Assembly: GCF_020037025.1 (NCBI RefSeq)
Contig: NZ_JAIQLH010000004.1
Location: 1-64,000, forward strand
Source of the DNA: Streptomyces huiliensis
GTDB taxonomy: Bacteria; Actinomycetota; Actinomycetes; Streptomycetales; Streptomycetaceae
DNA length: 64,000 bases
Direction: 5' to 3'
Position numbers and translations under genes: made by a program. Shown piece after piece: positions 33,968 through 43,705 of this stretch (its first letter is position 1; each line of letters opens with the position of its first letter). Below the pieces are notes generated by a model. It was not told the DNA's origin, did not search any database, and saw only the letters and a program-made list of their open reading frames with translations.

Positions 33968-35734
33968 ATGCATCGTTACCGGTCCCACACCTGCGGCGAG
34001 CTCCGTGCGGCTGACGTCGACACCGACGTGCGGCTGAGTGGCTGGCTGCACAATCGGCGCGACCTGGGCGGCATCCTCTTCATCGATCTCCGCGACCACC
34101 ACGGTCTCGTGCAGCTCGTCGCCCGCCCCGGCACCCCCGCCAACGAGGCGCTCGGCCGGCTCACCAAGGAGACCGTCGTCCGCATCGACGGCAAGGTCAT
34201 GAGCCGCGGCGCGGAGAACGTCAACCCCGACCTCCCCACCGGCGAGATCGAGGTCGAGGTCACCGACGTCGAGGTGCTCGGCGCCGCCGACCCGCTGCCC
34301 TTCACGATCAACACCGAGGACGGCGTCAACGAGGAGCGCCGCCTGGAGTACCGCTTCCTCGACCTGCGCCGCGAGCGCATGCACCGCAACATCATGCTGC
34401 GCGGCGCCGTCATCCGCTCCATCCGCGAGAAGATGACCGCGCTCGGCTTCAACGAGCTGGCCACCCCGATCCTGTCCGCCACCTCCCCCGAGGGCGCGCG
34501 CGACTTCCTGGTCCCCTCCCGCCTGCACGCCGGCAAGTTCTACGCGCTGCCGCAGGCGCCGCAGCAGTTCAAGCAGCTGCTGATGATCGCGGGCTTCGAC
34601 CGCTACTTCCAGATCGCGCCCTGCTTCCGCGACGAGGACGCCCGTGCCGACCGCTCGCCGGGCGAGTTCTACCAGCTCGACATGGAGATGTCCTTCGTCG
34701 AGCAGGAGGACGTCTTCCAGGTCATCGAGAAGGTCATGACCGACCTCTTCGAGGAGTTCGGCAACGGCCGCCACGTCACCTCGCCGTTCCCGCGCATCCC
34801 GTTCCGCGAGGCGATGCTCAAGTACGGCTCCGACAAGCCCGACCTGCGCGCCAAGCTGGAGCTCGTCGACATCTCCGACGTCTTCGCGGGCTCGGAGTTC
34901 AAGGCCTTCGCCGGCAAGCACGTCCGTGCGCTCGCCGTGCCGGACGTCCAGGACCAGCCGCGCAAGTTCTTCGACGGTCTCGGCGAGTTCGCCGTCGAGC
35001 AGGGCGCCAAGGGCCTGGCCTGGGTCCGCGTCGGCGAGGACGGGACGCTGTCCGGCCCGATCGCCAAGTTCCTCACCGAGGAGAACGTCAAGGTCCTCAC
35101 CGAGCGGCTGGGCCTGGCCGCCGGCCACGCCGTCTTCTTCGGCGCGGGCGAGTTCGACGAGGTCTCCAAGATCATGGGCGCGGTCCGCGTCGAGGCCGCC
35201 AAGCGCGCCGGCCAGTTCGAGGAGAACGTCTTCCGGTTCTGCTGGATCGTCGACTTCCCGATGTTCGAGAAGGACGAGGAGACCGGCAAGATCGAGTTCT
35301 CCCACAACCCGTTCTCCATGCCCCAGGGCGGCCTCGAGGCCCTGGAGACGATGGACCCGCTGGACATCCTCGCCTGGCAGTACGACATCGTCTGCAACGG
35401 CGTCGAGCTCTCCTCCGGCGCCATCCGGAACCACGAGCCCGAGGTCATGTACAAGGCGTTCGGGATCGCCGGCTACTCGCAGGAGGAGGTCGAGCGCGAG
35501 TTCGGCGGCATGCTCCGCGCGTTCAAGTTCGGCGCCCCGCCGCACGGCGGCATCGCCCCGGGCGTCGACCGCATCGTGATGCTGCTGGCCGACGAGCCGA
35601 ACATCCGCGAGACCATCGCCTTCCCGCTCAACGGCAACGCCCAGGACCTGCTGATGGGCGCCCCGAGCGAGGTCGACGAGTCCCGGCTGAAGGAGCTCCA
35701 CCTGTCGCTGCGCAAGCCGCCGACGGTGAAGTAG
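33968..35734 (+). CDS. aspS: Aspartyl-tRNA synthetase
   Basis: A 588-aa class IIb synthetase. The N-terminal OB-fold anticodon-binding domain (~1-110, [38 protein letters not shown]) precedes the class II core with motif 2 ([20 protein letters not shown]), a bacterial GAD insertion domain (~300-410) and motif 3 ([14 protein letters not shown]). The size is normal for bacterial AspRS. Many actinobacteria lack AsnRS and use a relaxed AspRS plus GatCAB, so this enzyme is probably non-discriminating; that is inference from lineage. ATG 33968 is the family start. A hairpin terminator follows. Confidence 0.96.
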   Translation: MHRYRSHTCGELRAADVDTDVRLSGWLHNRRDLGGILFIDLRDHHGLVQLVARPGTPANEALGRLTKETVVRIDGKVMSRGAENVNPDLPTGEIEVEVTDVEVLGAADPLPFTINTEDGVNEERRLEYRFLDLRRERMHRNIMLRGAVIRSIREKMTALGFNELATPILSATSPEGARDFLVPSRLHAGKFYALPQAPQQFKQLLMIAGFDRYFQIAPCFRDEDARADRSPGEFYQLDMEMSFVEQEDVFQVIEKVMTDLFEEFGNGRHVTSPFPRIPFREAMLKYGSDKPDLRAKLELVDISDVFAGSEFKAFAGKHVRALAVPDVQDQPRKFFDGLGEFAVEQGAKGLAWVRVGEDGTLSGPIAKFLTEENVKVLTERLGLAAGHAVFFGAGEFDEVSKIMGAVRVEAAKRAGQFEENVFRFCWIVDFPMFEKDEETGKIEFSHNPFSMPQGGLEALETMDPLDILAWQYDIVCNGVELSSGAIRNHEPEVMYKAFGIAGYSQEEVEREFGGMLRAFKFGAPPHGGIAPGVDRIVMLLADEPNIRETIAFPLNGNAQDLLMGAPSEVDESRLKELHLSLRKPPTVK

Positions 35735-35750
35735 CCATGAGGTGACGACG

Positions 35751-35783
35751 AGGGGCCCGGCGCCGATGTGCCGGGCCCTTCCT
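35751..35783 (+). terminator. aspS terminator
   Basis: GGGCCCGGC (35753-35761) pairs with GCCGGGCCC (35770-35778) around an 8-nt loop and is followed by TTCCT. It lies 17 nt after the aspS stop. Confidence 0.8.
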
Positions 35784-35881
35784 CGTACCCGCGCGCCCAT
35801 GGCCTGAGCTGCCGGGGCGGCCCCCACCCCCGTGGGGAGCCGTCGGCCGGCCCGCACCGGCGTGGCGCGTGCCGGGGTGGC

Positions 35882-36256
35882 TCACACCAGCGCGCCGATC
35901 TCCGGCAGCGGTTCCGGCGGGCAGCAGCCGGCCGCGGCGTGCACCGCCCGCCCCAGCCGCCGCGGGGTGACCCGGGGCGTCTGGAGGACGGTCCGCGCGC
36001 CGTACTCCCACACCGCCATCAGCTCCGCGTCGCCGAGCCCGTCGGCCACCACCACCAGCGGCGCCCAGCTTCCCCGGCTCCGCCGGCGCAGTTCGCCCGC
36101 GGCGTCGCGGTCGTGCCGCCCGAGCAGCAGGATCTGCACCGCCGCGCCGTCCCTCACCACCCGGATGCCGGGCAGGGCCCGCAGTTCGCGGGCGAGGCGG
36201 GCGCGGCCCACCTCGTCGGTGGCGTGCACACTCACGGTGATTCGGTCATCCAACAC
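35882..36256 (-). CDS. Degenerate receiver-like protein without DNA-binding domain
   Basis: A 124-aa protein with the beta/alpha alternation of a response-regulator receiver: ITVSVHATDEVGRARLAREL, VQILLLGRHDRDAAG, APLVVVADGLGDAEL, AVWEYGARTVLQTP, RRLGRAVHAAA. At the place of the phospho-acceptor Asp there is Gly-Arg (LLLGRH), and no HTH follows, so it probably cannot be phosphorylated or bind DNA itself. Similar LuxR-receiver stand-alone proteins are common in Streptomyces. The start is GTG 36256. It is convergent with aspS; the next gene on the same strand upstream is none nearby. Function unknown. Confidence 0.55.
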   Translation of the reverse strand: MLDDRITVSVHATDEVGRARLARELRALPGIRVVRDGAAVQILLLGRHDRDAAGELRRRSRGSWAPLVVVADGLGDAELMAVWEYGARTVLQTPRVTPRRLGRAVHAAAGCCPPEPLPEIGALV

Positions 36257-36386
36257 TGGTCCGGTCTTCCTTCGGTCTCCCCCACGGCCAACACCGGACA
36301 GCCTGCCGCGGCCCGCTCAACGAACGATTGCCGAACGATCAACGCGCGTCGCACGGAGACGGGACAGGGCTTGCGCGGAGACGGGA

Positions 36387-36417
36387 CAGGGCCCGGAACC
36401 TGAGGTTCCGGGCCCTG
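36387..36417 (-). terminator. metG terminator
   Basis: A perfect 14-bp stem (CAGGGCCCGGAACC/GGTTCCGGGCCCTG) with a TGA loop lies 24 nt downstream of the metG stop. It overlaps the second copy of a 17-nt direct repeat (cggagacgggacagggc at 36354-36370 and 36376-36392). Confidence 0.85.
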
Positions 36418-36440
36418 CGCGTACGGGTTCGAGGAGCGGA

Positions 36441-38159
36441 TCAGGCGGCCTCGTCGCCCCCGCCGAAGCGCTCGCGGTAGGACTCCAGGTCCTCCTCCGT
36501 GATCTTCGCGAAGAGCACCGGCGGGACGGTGAACGCCGTGCCGGCCGGCACCGACGACAGCGAGCGGGCTTCGTCCTGCGTCACCCAGGTCCGGTCGTCC
36601 CCGGTGAGCGCGAACGCCGACCGCATCGCGGCGGCCGTCGCCGGGATGAACGGCTCGGAGACCACCGCGTAGAGGTGGATCAGGTTCATCGCCGTGCGCA
36701 GCGTCAGCGCCGCCGCGTCCGGGTCGGTCTTGATCTCCAGCCAGGGGGCCTTGGTCTCCAGGTAGGAGTTGCCCGCGCTCCACAGGGCGCGCAGCGCCTG
36801 CGCCGCCTTGCGGAACTGCATCTCCTCCATGTGCGCCTCGTACTCGGCGAGCAGCCGCGCGACCTCCCGGCCGAGCTCGGTCTCCGCCGCGCCCGCCTCG
36901 CTGCCGGCCGGGACCTCGTCGCCGAACCGCTTGCGGGAGAAGGACAGGACGCGGTTGACGAAGTTGCCCAGCACGTCCGCGAGGTCCTTGTTGACCGTCG
37001 CGGAGAACAGCTCCCAGCTGAACGACGTGTCGTCCGACTCGGGGGCGTTGGCCATCATGAAGTAGCGCCAGTAGTCGGCGGGCAGGATCTCCAGCGCGTC
37101 GTGCGTGAAGACGCCGCGCCGCTGTGAGGTGGAGAACTTGCCGCCGTAGTAGTTCAGCCAGTTGAAGGCCTTGACGTAGTCGACGCGCTTCCACGGCTCA
37201 CGGGTGCCGAGCTCCGTCGCCGGGAACATCACCGTGTGGAACGGGACGTTGTCCTTGCCCATGAACTGGGTGTAGCGGACGTCCGTCGCCTCGTACCACC
37301 ACGACTTCCAGTCGCGCTCCGCAGGCAGCTCGTCAGCCCACTCCTTGGTGGCGCCGATGTACTCGACGGGGGCGTCGAACCAGACGTAGAAGACCTTGCC
37401 CTCGGCCGCCAGCTCCGGCCAGGTGTCGGCCGGGACCGGGACGCCCCACTCCAGGTCACGGGTGATCGAGCGGTCGTGCAGGCCCTCGGTCAGCCACTTG
37501 CGGGCGATCGACGACGCCAGGACCGGCCAGTCCTTGCCCTGCTCGTCGATCCACGCCTCGACCTCGCCCTGCAGCTTGGACTGGAGCAGGAACAGGTGCT
37601 TGGTCTCCCGCACCTCCAGGTCGCTGCTGCCGCTGATCGCCGAGCGGGCGTCGATCAGGTCCGTGGGGTCCAGTACGCGCGTGCAGTTCTCGCACTGGTC
37701 GCCGCGGGCCTTGTCGTAGCCGCAGTGCGGGCAGGTGCCGACGATGTAGCGGTCGGGCAGGAAGCGCTCGTCCGCCAGCGAGTACACCTGGCGGATCGCG
37801 CGCTCCTCGATGAACCCGTTCTTCTGCAGCTGCCGCGCGAAGTGCTGGGTGATCTCGCGGTTCTGCGCGGAGGAGCTGCGGCCGAAGTAGTCGAAGGAGA
37901 GCCCGAACCCGTCGTAGATCGCCTTCTGTGCCTCATGCTGCTGGGCGCAGTACGCGTCCACCGGCAGACCGGCCTCCTTGGCGGCCAGTTCGGCCGGGGT
38001 GCCGTGCTCGTCGGTGGCGCAGATGTAGAGCGTCTCGCGGCCGGTCTGGCGCAGGTAGCGCGCGTAGACGTCCGCCGGGAGCATGGACCCCACCATGTTG
38101 CCCAGGTGCTTGATCCCGTTGATGTACGGAAGGGCGCTGGTGATGAGGTGTCGAGCCAT
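36441..38159 (-). CDS. metG: Methionyl-tRNA synthetase
   Basis: A 572-aa class I synthetase. Signature HIGH is present as HLGN ([20 protein letters not shown]) and KMSKS as KFSTS ([18 protein letters not shown]), both usual for MetRS variants. A zinc knuckle of four Cys ([10 protein letters not shown] and DQCENCTRV) sits in the connective peptide at about residues 140-160. The anticodon-binding helical domain follows ([14 protein letters not shown]). There is no C-terminal EMAPII-like dimerisation domain, so this is the short form. ATG 38159 was chosen as the conserved start ([15 protein letters not shown]); the frame is open for 20 more codons upstream. Confidence 0.95.
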   Translation of the reverse strand: MARHLITSALPYINGIKHLGNMVGSMLPADVYARYLRQTGRETLYICATDEHGTPAELAAKEAGLPVDAYCAQQHEAQKAIYDGFGLSFDYFGRSSSAQNREITQHFARQLQKNGFIEERAIRQVYSLADERFLPDRYIVGTCPHCGYDKARGDQCENCTRVLDPTDLIDARSAISGSSDLEVRETKHLFLLQSKLQGEVEAWIDEQGKDWPVLASSIARKWLTEGLHDRSITRDLEWGVPVPADTWPELAAEGKVFYVWFDAPVEYIGATKEWADELPAERDWKSWWYEATDVRYTQFMGKDNVPFHTVMFPATELGTREPWKRVDYVKAFNWLNYYGGKFSTSQRRGVFTHDALEILPADYWRYFMMANAPESDDTSFSWELFSATVNKDLADVLGNFVNRVLSFSRKRFGDEVPAGSEAGAAETELGREVARLLAEYEAHMEEMQFRKAAQALRALWSAGNSYLETKAPWLEIKTDPDAAALTLRTAMNLIHLYAVVSEPFIPATAAAMRSAFALTGDDRTWVTQDEARSLSSVPAGTAFTVPPVLFAKITEEDLESYRERFGGGDEAA

Positions 38160-38259
38160 GCCGGCTGCTCCCTGGTCGGTGCTCGGGTACGGAGCCTGTG
38201 ACCCTGTGTCCACAGGCACCTTTAGCGTATCCGAGTACCAGGCGGCGGCAGCGCGGCGT

Positions 38260-38643
38260 TCATGACGGCCTTGTGTCGGCGGGGGCGGGGCGGACGGCCT
38301 CGGCGGGGGCGGGGCGGATGCCGTCGGACCGGGGTGGGCGGGTGGTGTCGGACGCTGCCGGGCGGGCGCCGTCGGCCTGGGCCGGGAGGGCGTCCCGCGG
38401 GTGGCCCCGCCACGCGCGCCACGGCCGGTTGACCGTCTCGCGGTACGTGTGGTGCGACGGGTTGCGGCCCGCGTGCCGGAACGTCCAGTGCTGGGCGTCC
38501 AGGAAGTCCTCGGCCGGCTCCGAGGCCGCCCCGCACACCACGCACCGCATCGCGTACGTCACCGGCTCCGCGTCGGGCTCGCGGTCGGCCTGCAACGTCC
38601 AGGTGTCGAACCGGAAGACGCTGCGCGGACTCACCGACTCCAC
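38260..38643 (-). CDS. Small zinc-finger-like protein (DUF7848-like)
   Basis: A 127-aa protein. The N-terminal half carries [19 protein letters not shown] then [18 protein letters not shown]: one CxxC pair and several His, a likely zinc site. The C-terminal ~55 residues are Arg/Pro/Ala-rich and repetitive ([14 protein letters not shown]) without fold. The start was set at GTG 38643, five nt after GGGAG; it overlaps the upstream gene by 13 nt, so the two are coupled. The core resembles the product of 21941-22171 in the integrative element. Function unknown. Confidence 0.68.
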   Translation of the reverse strand: MESVSPRSVFRFDTWTLQADREPDAEPVTYAMRCVVCGAASEPAEDFLDAQHWTFRHAGRNPSHHTYRETVNRPWRAWRGHPRDALPAQADGARPAASDTTRPPRSDGIRPAPAEAVRPAPADTRPS

Positions 38644-38888
38644 CCCCGCTCCCCCGCGTTGCCGCCCGCCTCCGCACCTCCGCGGGACCGGCCGCCGCCC
38701 ACGGCACCGGCCTGCGCCTCGGCCTCGTCCTCGGACGGGAACCGGATGGCCGACGGCGGACAGGACCACTCGATCCCGCCGCGCGGCGGACGTAGCTGAA
38801 CGTAACCGGCGTGGGTGTCCATGACCTGCCCCAGCCGGCCGGTGCGGGTGTCGACGACGTAGCTGCCGAGGGGGAATTCATCGTTCAC
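38631..38888 (-). CDS. Small conserved Streptomyces protein
   Basis: An 85-aa protein (MNDEFPLGSYVVDTRTGRLG start) with a compact beta-rich core: G-x-Y-V-x-D-x-x-T-x-R-x-G-x-V-M, then AGYVQLRPPRGGIEWSCPPS. This SH3-like pattern is widespread in Streptomyces beside XRE/DUF397 or DUF7848-type genes. The C-terminal 30 residues are Gly/Arg/Ala-rich. The start is GTG 38888. Its end overlaps the next gene by 13 nt. Function unknown. Confidence 0.68.
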   Translation of the reverse strand: MNDEFPLGSYVVDTRTGRLGQVMDTHAGYVQLRPPRGGIEWSCPPSAIRFPSEDEAEAQAGAVGGGRSRGGAEAGGNAGERGWSR

Positions 38889-39026
38889 ACCCCTACGATG
38901 CCCACTTCAGCGGCTTCTGATCAGGATGAGGCGGAGTACGGAGGGTGATCTGCGAGGGCGTCATGCTTACGCCCTGCGATCGGCGGGGTGGTTACTCTCT
39001 GTCGCCCCAATTGCCGGATTCCCGCC

Positions 39027-39135
39027 GTCCGCCCGCCGTCCGCCCTCCGTCCGCCTGCGCGTCCGCCCGCCGTCCGCCCTCCGTCCGCCTGCGCGTCCGC
39101 CTGCCGTCCGTCCCCGTCCGCGGGGACGGCCGGCA
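39027..39135. repeat. 34-nt tandem direct repeats of gtccgcc units, with hairpin
   Basis: Two exact 34-nt copies (39027-39060 and 39061-39094) are built from gtccgccc/gtccgcctgc sub-units, followed by a partial third. Right after it, GTCCCC/GGGGAC with loop GTCCGC forms a hairpin that may terminate the leftward VWA gene. Confidence 0.8.
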
Positions 39136-39152
39136 GGCGGTGGGCGGACGGA

Positions 39153-40397
39153 TCAGCGGGTGCGCTGCCGGATGACCCGGGCCGCGCGGGCCTCCTCCAG
39201 CCAGGCGGGGAAGCCGGCCGTCAGCTCCTCGTAGAGCAGGTCGTCGGAGAGGCCCTTGGGGTCGCGGCCCGCGTGGAAGAAGCCCGCGTTGTCCACCGCG
39301 CGGCGGTCCGGCACGGGCAGCGCGTCCAGCTTCCGCAGGAAGTCGAAACCCTTCCCCTCCGGGTCGCCGAAGGCGACGAACTGCCAGTAGATCGGCAGGT
39401 CGGCGGCCTCGCAGAGGGCCTTCTCGGCCGCGGACTTGCTGTAAGGGCCACCGTCCGTCTGGAAGACGACGAACGCCGGGTCGGTGGCGCCGGACTTCTT
39501 GTAGTGCTTGATCACTTCCCGCATGGCCAGGTGATAGTTGGTCCGGCCCATGTGCCCGAGGGACTGGTGCAGTTCCTGGACACGGCCCGCGTAGTCGGTG
39601 AGGTCGAGCTCCGCGACGCCGTCGACGTCCGTCGAGAAGAAGACGACGGGGACGGTGCCGTCGTCGTCGAGGTGCGCCGAGAGGCCGAGCACCTGCTCGG
39701 CGAGGCGCTGGACGCTGCCGTCCTTGTAGTACTCGCGCATCGAACCGGAGCGGTCGAGCACCAGGTAGACGGCGGCCCGCTGCCCGTCGAGGCCGCGCTT
39801 GCGCAGCGAGACGCCGGCGGACTTGTAGAGGCTGACCAGGCCGGGGGCGGAGCGCCGCACCTTCTCCAGGCTGATGGCGGACCCGCGCCCGCCGTCCGCG
39901 CCCGCTGGGGGCGTGTCCGCCGTGTCCGCCGTGTCCGGTGTGGTCGGTGCCACCGGTGCGGCCACGGCCGCCGGTGCCGCGGCCGCCGCCGTCATCGCCG
40001 GCGACGGCTCCGGCTCGGGGCCCGGCGCCGGCTCGGGCACCGGGTGGGGGTCGGGAGTGGGGACGGGCTCCGGCTGCGGTACGGGCTTGGGCTCGGGCAT
40101 CGGGGTCGGGGCCGGCTCCGGGTCCGGCACCGGGTCAGGGCGCGGGCCCGGGGTGGGCGGCCCGGGGACGGGGTGCAGCGGGCCGGGGTCGGGGACCCGG
40201 TCAGTGGTGGCCTGGGCGGGCACGGCCGCCGCCGGGACCCGGTCCGCCGCCGGCGCGGAGGCGGGTGCGGACGCGGGGGTGGGTGTGGAGGTGGGCGTGG
40301 ATGCGGGTGCGGTGCTCTGCTGGGGGAGGCCGGGCCGTTCGTCGCCGTCTGTCTTCGACCGGCCGAACGCGTTCCGCAGCAGGCTGCGAATTCCCAT
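39153..40397 (-). CDS. VWA-domain protein with long Pro-rich linker (TerF-like)
   Basis: A 414-aa protein. A short basic N-terminus (MGIRSLLRNAFGRSK) is followed by a ~150-residue Pro/Ala/Glu/Thr-rich linker (repeated PEPxPxP) and a C-terminal von Willebrand A domain (~195-400) with MIDAS AVYLVLDRSGSMREYY, a Thr in MGRTNYHLAM and Asp in VFQTDGGPYS. The region before it (LVSLYKSAGVSLRKRGLDGQ) matches the TerF/TerY-type VWA proteins of tellurium-resistance-like clusters. It is probably a cytosolic metal-dependent adaptor; no other ter genes are adjacent. The start is ATG 40397. Confidence 0.85.
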   Translation of the reverse strand: MGIRSLLRNAFGRSKTDGDERPGLPQQSTAPASTPTSTPTPASAPASAPAADRVPAAAVPAQATTDRVPDPGPLHPVPGPPTPGPRPDPVPDPEPAPTPMPEPKPVPQPEPVPTPDPHPVPEPAPGPEPEPSPAMTAAAAAPAAVAAPVAPTTPDTADTADTPPAGADGGRGSAISLEKVRRSAPGLVSLYKSAGVSLRKRGLDGQRAAVYLVLDRSGSMREYYKDGSVQRLAEQVLGLSAHLDDDGTVPVVFFSTDVDGVAELDLTDYAGRVQELHQSLGHMGRTNYHLAMREVIKHYKKSGATDPAFVVFQTDGGPYSKSAAEKALCEAADLPIYWQFVAFGDPEGKGFDFLRKLDALPVPDRRAVDNAGFFHAGRDPKGLSDDLLYEELTAGFPAWLEEARAARVIRQRTR

Positions 40398-40563
40398 GAG
40401 GAGAAATCCTTACCTTTGTCTGGAATGTACCTACTGTGCGACTCCGGTAAGGCTAGCCCTAACGCCTCGTCAGTAACGTGCTCCTCGCTGGTCCCGTTTG
40501 CCCCGGGTCCGAGGCTGGGCCCGGGGCCGGGCCCGATGCAGCCACCGGAGCGCTGCCCCTCGC

Positions 40564-41931
40564 CTACCCCGGATCCGCGATCCAATCGCCGTGCGCCCCC
40601 ACCGGCACCCGCACCGGCAGGTGCACCCGGGCGACCGGTCCCGCGGCGAAGTCCCGGGCGGCCAGCACCAGTAGGTCGGAAGCGCCGCGCTCGGGGTCGA
40701 AGGCGTAGGCCAGCACCCACCCGTCGTCCTCCGCCGCCCCCGGCGCCGCCGGGACGAACACGCCCTCGCCGACGTCGCCGCCCGGCGGTACGGGGTACTC
40801 GTCGCACGTACCGCGCTCCAGGTCGTACTTGAGCAGCCCGACGCCGCACCCCGTCCGGTCCTCACCCAGCGGCTCGCGCACCGCGTACCCGTAGCGGTGC
40901 GCCCGGGCCGCCCGGCGCGGGTCGATCCGCGGGAGTTCCACCGCGCGGTCGTCCAGCCGGAGGCGCCGGACGGTCCGCGCGGCCGGGTCCACGGTCCAGC
41001 GCTCCAGGTGGGCGGGCTGCTTGTCCAGACCCTTACGGGAGCCGTCGAACAGCCGCTCGTAGCGGGCCAGGTGGACGGTGATCAGCCCGTCCCGCTCGTA
41101 GGCGTTCATGGCGTGGTAGACGAAGCACGGCTCGATCTCCAGCCAGCGCACGTCCCGGGCGGTCCCCTCCCGGGGGAGCACCCCGAGCCGGGCCGGGCGG
41201 TCCGGGTCCCAGCCGAAGGCGGTCACCGAGAGGTCGGGGCCGAGGGTGAAGGCGACCGGCAGGTCGTAGAGCAGCACGTGGTGCTCGGTGAGCGAGAAGT
41301 CGTGCATCATCGGCCGGCCGGTCACCGGCACCTCGACGTGCCGGCGGATCCGCCCGTCCGTCCCGGCGACCAGGTACCGCACGTACGGCCAGGCCGGGCA
41401 GTAGGCGACGGCGTGCAGCTCGCCGGTGGCCGGGTCGAGGACGGTGTGCGCGGCCAGCCCGCCGGGCAGCGTCCCGTGGAAGTCGAAGGGGCCGACCGTG
41501 TCGAGCTCGGAGTCCAGCTCGTAGGGGAGCGCCCCGCCCTCGACCAGGGTCAGCAGGTGCCCGGCGAACCGGCGGACGTGGGTGTTGGGCGCGAAGTCCA
41601 CCAGGTGCCGGGGCCCGTGCAGCACCTTCTCGCCCAGCCGGCGGGCCACCGCGTCGGAGCGCACCCAGCGGTTGCGGTACCAGGCGGCCCGCCCGTCCCG
41701 CAGCCGGACGCCGTGCACCATGCCCTCGCCGGAGAACCAGTGGTGCGTGGCCGGATCGTCCACCTGGAGCGGGTTCGGGCCGTTCCGCAGGTAGCGGCCG
41801 CGCAGCGCGTCCGGCAGGCGCCCGGTCACCGGGAGGTCGACGGCCGTGATCTCCTCGCGCACCGGCTCGAACAGGCCACTGAGCCAGGGGTTGGCCCCCG
41901 GGCCGACCGCCCTGGTGGCGTCGTTCGGCAT
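40564..41931 (-). CDS. Carotenoid cleavage oxygenase
   Basis: A 455-aa seven-bladed beta-propeller non-haem Fe(II) dioxygenase. Four iron-ligand His are seen in GLAAHTVLDPATGE, GRPMMHDFSLTEHH, CFVYHAMNAYE and the C-terminal PVGAHGDWI, each at the expected order. The N-terminal LRGRYLRNGPNPLQ and HHWFSGEGMVHGVRLRDG motifs are family hallmarks. It would cleave carotenoids, stilbenes or apocarotenoids. ATG 41931 follows GGAGG at 8 nt. No carotenoid biosynthesis genes are in the window. It is divergent from an esterase gene. Confidence 0.92.
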   Translation of the reverse strand: MPNDATRAVGPGANPWLSGLFEPVREEITAVDLPVTGRLPDALRGRYLRNGPNPLQVDDPATHHWFSGEGMVHGVRLRDGRAAWYRNRWVRSDAVARRLGEKVLHGPRHLVDFAPNTHVRRFAGHLLTLVEGGALPYELDSELDTVGPFDFHGTLPGGLAAHTVLDPATGELHAVAYCPAWPYVRYLVAGTDGRIRRHVEVPVTGRPMMHDFSLTEHHVLLYDLPVAFTLGPDLSVTAFGWDPDRPARLGVLPREGTARDVRWLEIEPCFVYHAMNAYERDGLITVHLARYERLFDGSRKGLDKQPAHLERWTVDPAARTVRRLRLDDRAVELPRIDPRRAARAHRYGYAVREPLGEDRTGCGVGLLKYDLERGTCDEYPVPPGGDVGEGVFVPAAPGAAEDDGWVLAYAFDPERGASDLLVLAARDFAAGPVARVHLPVRVPVGAHGDWIADPG

Positions 41932-42257
41932 GTCCCCCACCTCCACCGGTGTCCCGGCCCGCCCCCGCGGAACCTGCCACCACCATCCGGCGGAAGGCGA
42001 CGTTCGGCCAGACCGCGCCAGGTGTTCGAGGGTGTTCGGGCGTCCCTTCCCCTAAGGGAGACCGTCGATCCCTTAGGGGGAACCCTCGGAAAAGCCGGGG
42101 AGTCGGAGAGAGGTCGGGCAGGAGGCGGGCAGGGCAAGGGTCGAGGAAGAGCCGGAGACCGGGCAACCCTGCCGACCCTTTCTCGCCTCTTATCGGGTGA
42201 GCACGGCGGAACCGAACACGAGTACCCACGGAATCGGGGGCAGGGAGTGAGAACCGC
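41932..42257. promoter_or_regulatory. Divergent intergenic region with CCCCTAAGGG inverted repeat
   Basis: This 326-nt region contains no gene. CCCCTAAGGG (42049-42058) and CCCTTAGGGG (42070-42079) form a perfect 10-bp inverted repeat with an 11-nt spacer; each arm is itself almost palindromic. GTGTTCG is repeated directly upstream. It is a candidate operator for the carotenoid oxygenase or the esterase. Confidence 0.5.
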
Positions 42258-43658
42258 ATGGGCCTGACCAGCAGGTCGCTGATGTACACGGTGGCGTTCG
42301 CCGCCGTGTTGTGTGTGGCTCTCATGGTGTGGATCTGGCCGCGGCTCTCCGGGCGGGGACCGCTGCCCGTCTTCGGCCGGCTCGGCGCCATCCTGCTGAC
42401 GCAGCTGTCGATCATGGCCGCGGCGCTGCTGGTGGTCAACTCCAGCGTCGGCTTCTTCGGCACCTGGAACCAGCTGCTGGGCCGCGTCGACAAGGCCCCG
42501 GTCAACGTGACCCAGATGAACAGCGGGAACGGCCCCCGAGCCTCGATCGACGAGACCAGGGACGGCCTCATCCGGCCCACCGGCGGCGAGGACGTCGAGA
42601 AGTTCGCCGGCTACCCCAAGGGGCCCGAGGACAAGGTGGGCGCCGTCCGCTCGGTCCGCGTCATCGGCAAGCGGACCCTGGCCGTCAACTCCGCGTACGT
42701 CTACCTGCCGCCCGAGTACTTCCAGAAGCAGTACGAGCGCGCCCGGTTCCCCGTCATGGTCGTCGTCAGCGGCTACCCGGGCGGCCGGGTCAGCCTCGCC
42801 CGCAACCTCCAGGTCCCGCTGAACGCGGCCCGGCTCCTGGAGGAGAAGAAGATGGCCCCTACGGTCATCGTGATGATCAGCCCCACCATCGCCCAGCCGC
42901 GCGACACCGAGTGCGTCGACGTCCCGGACGGCCCGCAGGCCGAGACCTTCCTGACCAAGGACCTCCCCGACGCGCTGCGCAGCACCTACCGGGTCGGCAA
43001 GGACGCCACCGCCTGGGGCATCCTCGGCTACTCCACCGGCGGCACCTGCGCCCTCCAGCTCGCCATGCGTGCCCCTGACGTCTATCCGGTGGCCGCCTCC
43101 CTCTCCGGGGACCTCAAGGTCAAGAACGACATGGCCACCGGCGACCTCTTCGGCGGCGGCGAGAAGGGCAGGCAGCGCAAGCGCGAGCACGACCTGGTGT
43201 GGCGCCTCAACAACCTCCCCACCCCGCCCGTCTCCCTGCTCCTCGCGACCAGCCGCAAGGGCGAGAAGAACTACCACGACACCGAGGAGTTCCTCCGCCT
43301 CGCCGCCGAGAAGAAGCTCCGCACCGCGACCATCGTCCTCCCCGAGGGAAGCCACCAGTTCGCCACCTGGCGCCGCGAGATCGGCCCGGTGATGGAGTGG
43401 ATGAGCAAGGAACTCACCTTCCCGCAGGACACGGAGGGTGGCGGGAAGCCGGGCGGGGAGAAGAAGCCCGGCGAGGAGAAGAAGCCGGAGGAGAAGAAGC
43501 CGGAGGAGAAGAAGCCGGAGGACGAGGGGAAGGCCGGCGGCGCCAAGGACGGCGAGGTGAAGGTCGACGGCGACGCCGACGGAAACGCCGGTGGGGACGC
43601 CGATCCGAAGCGGCAGGACGACAAGCGGCAGGACGACGAGGAGAACGAGCAGGGCTGA
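42258..43658 (+). CDS. Membrane-anchored alpha/beta-hydrolase esterase with charged tail
   Basis: A 466-aa protein. Two N-terminal transmembrane helices (~8-30 and ~42-64) precede an esterase-D/mycolyltransferase-like alpha/beta-hydrolase (~120-400): VSGYPGG (oxyanion region), nucleophile Ser in GILGYSTGGTCALQLA and the late His in LPEGSHQFATWRRE. The C-terminal ~70 residues are highly charged repeats (PEEKKPEEKKPED, later Asp/Gly). The closest family pattern is Streptomyces antigen-85-like esterases. The start is ATG 42258. The convergent gene at 43706 encodes a shorter paralogue. It is probably exported by its membrane helices and acts on cell-envelope or polymer esters. Confidence 0.85.
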   Translation: MGLTSRSLMYTVAFAAVLCVALMVWIWPRLSGRGPLPVFGRLGAILLTQLSIMAAALLVVNSSVGFFGTWNQLLGRVDKAPVNVTQMNSGNGPRASIDETRDGLIRPTGGEDVEKFAGYPKGPEDKVGAVRSVRVIGKRTLAVNSAYVYLPPEYFQKQYERARFPVMVVVSGYPGGRVSLARNLQVPLNAARLLEEKKMAPTVIVMISPTIAQPRDTECVDVPDGPQAETFLTKDLPDALRSTYRVGKDATAWGILGYSTGGTCALQLAMRAPDVYPVAASLSGDLKVKNDMATGDLFGGGEKGRQRKREHDLVWRLNNLPTPPVSLLLATSRKGEKNYHDTEEFLRLAAEKKLRTATIVLPEGSHQFATWRREIGPVMEWMSKELTFPQDTEGGGKPGGEKKPGEEKKPEEKKPEEKKPEDEGKAGGAKDGEVKVDGDADGNAGGDADPKRQDDKRQDDEENEQG

Positions 43659-43705
43659 CCCCGCCCGTCCGCCGTCCCGCGGCCCTCACCGGCCCTCACC
43701 GGTCC

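Noticed and set aside
40447-40463. Possible iron box (GTAAGG-N5-CCCTAAC) upstream of the VWA gene
   Set aside because: The half-sites look like DmdR/IdeR sites, but the spacing is 5 nt instead of 9, so a match to the iron-box consensus fails.
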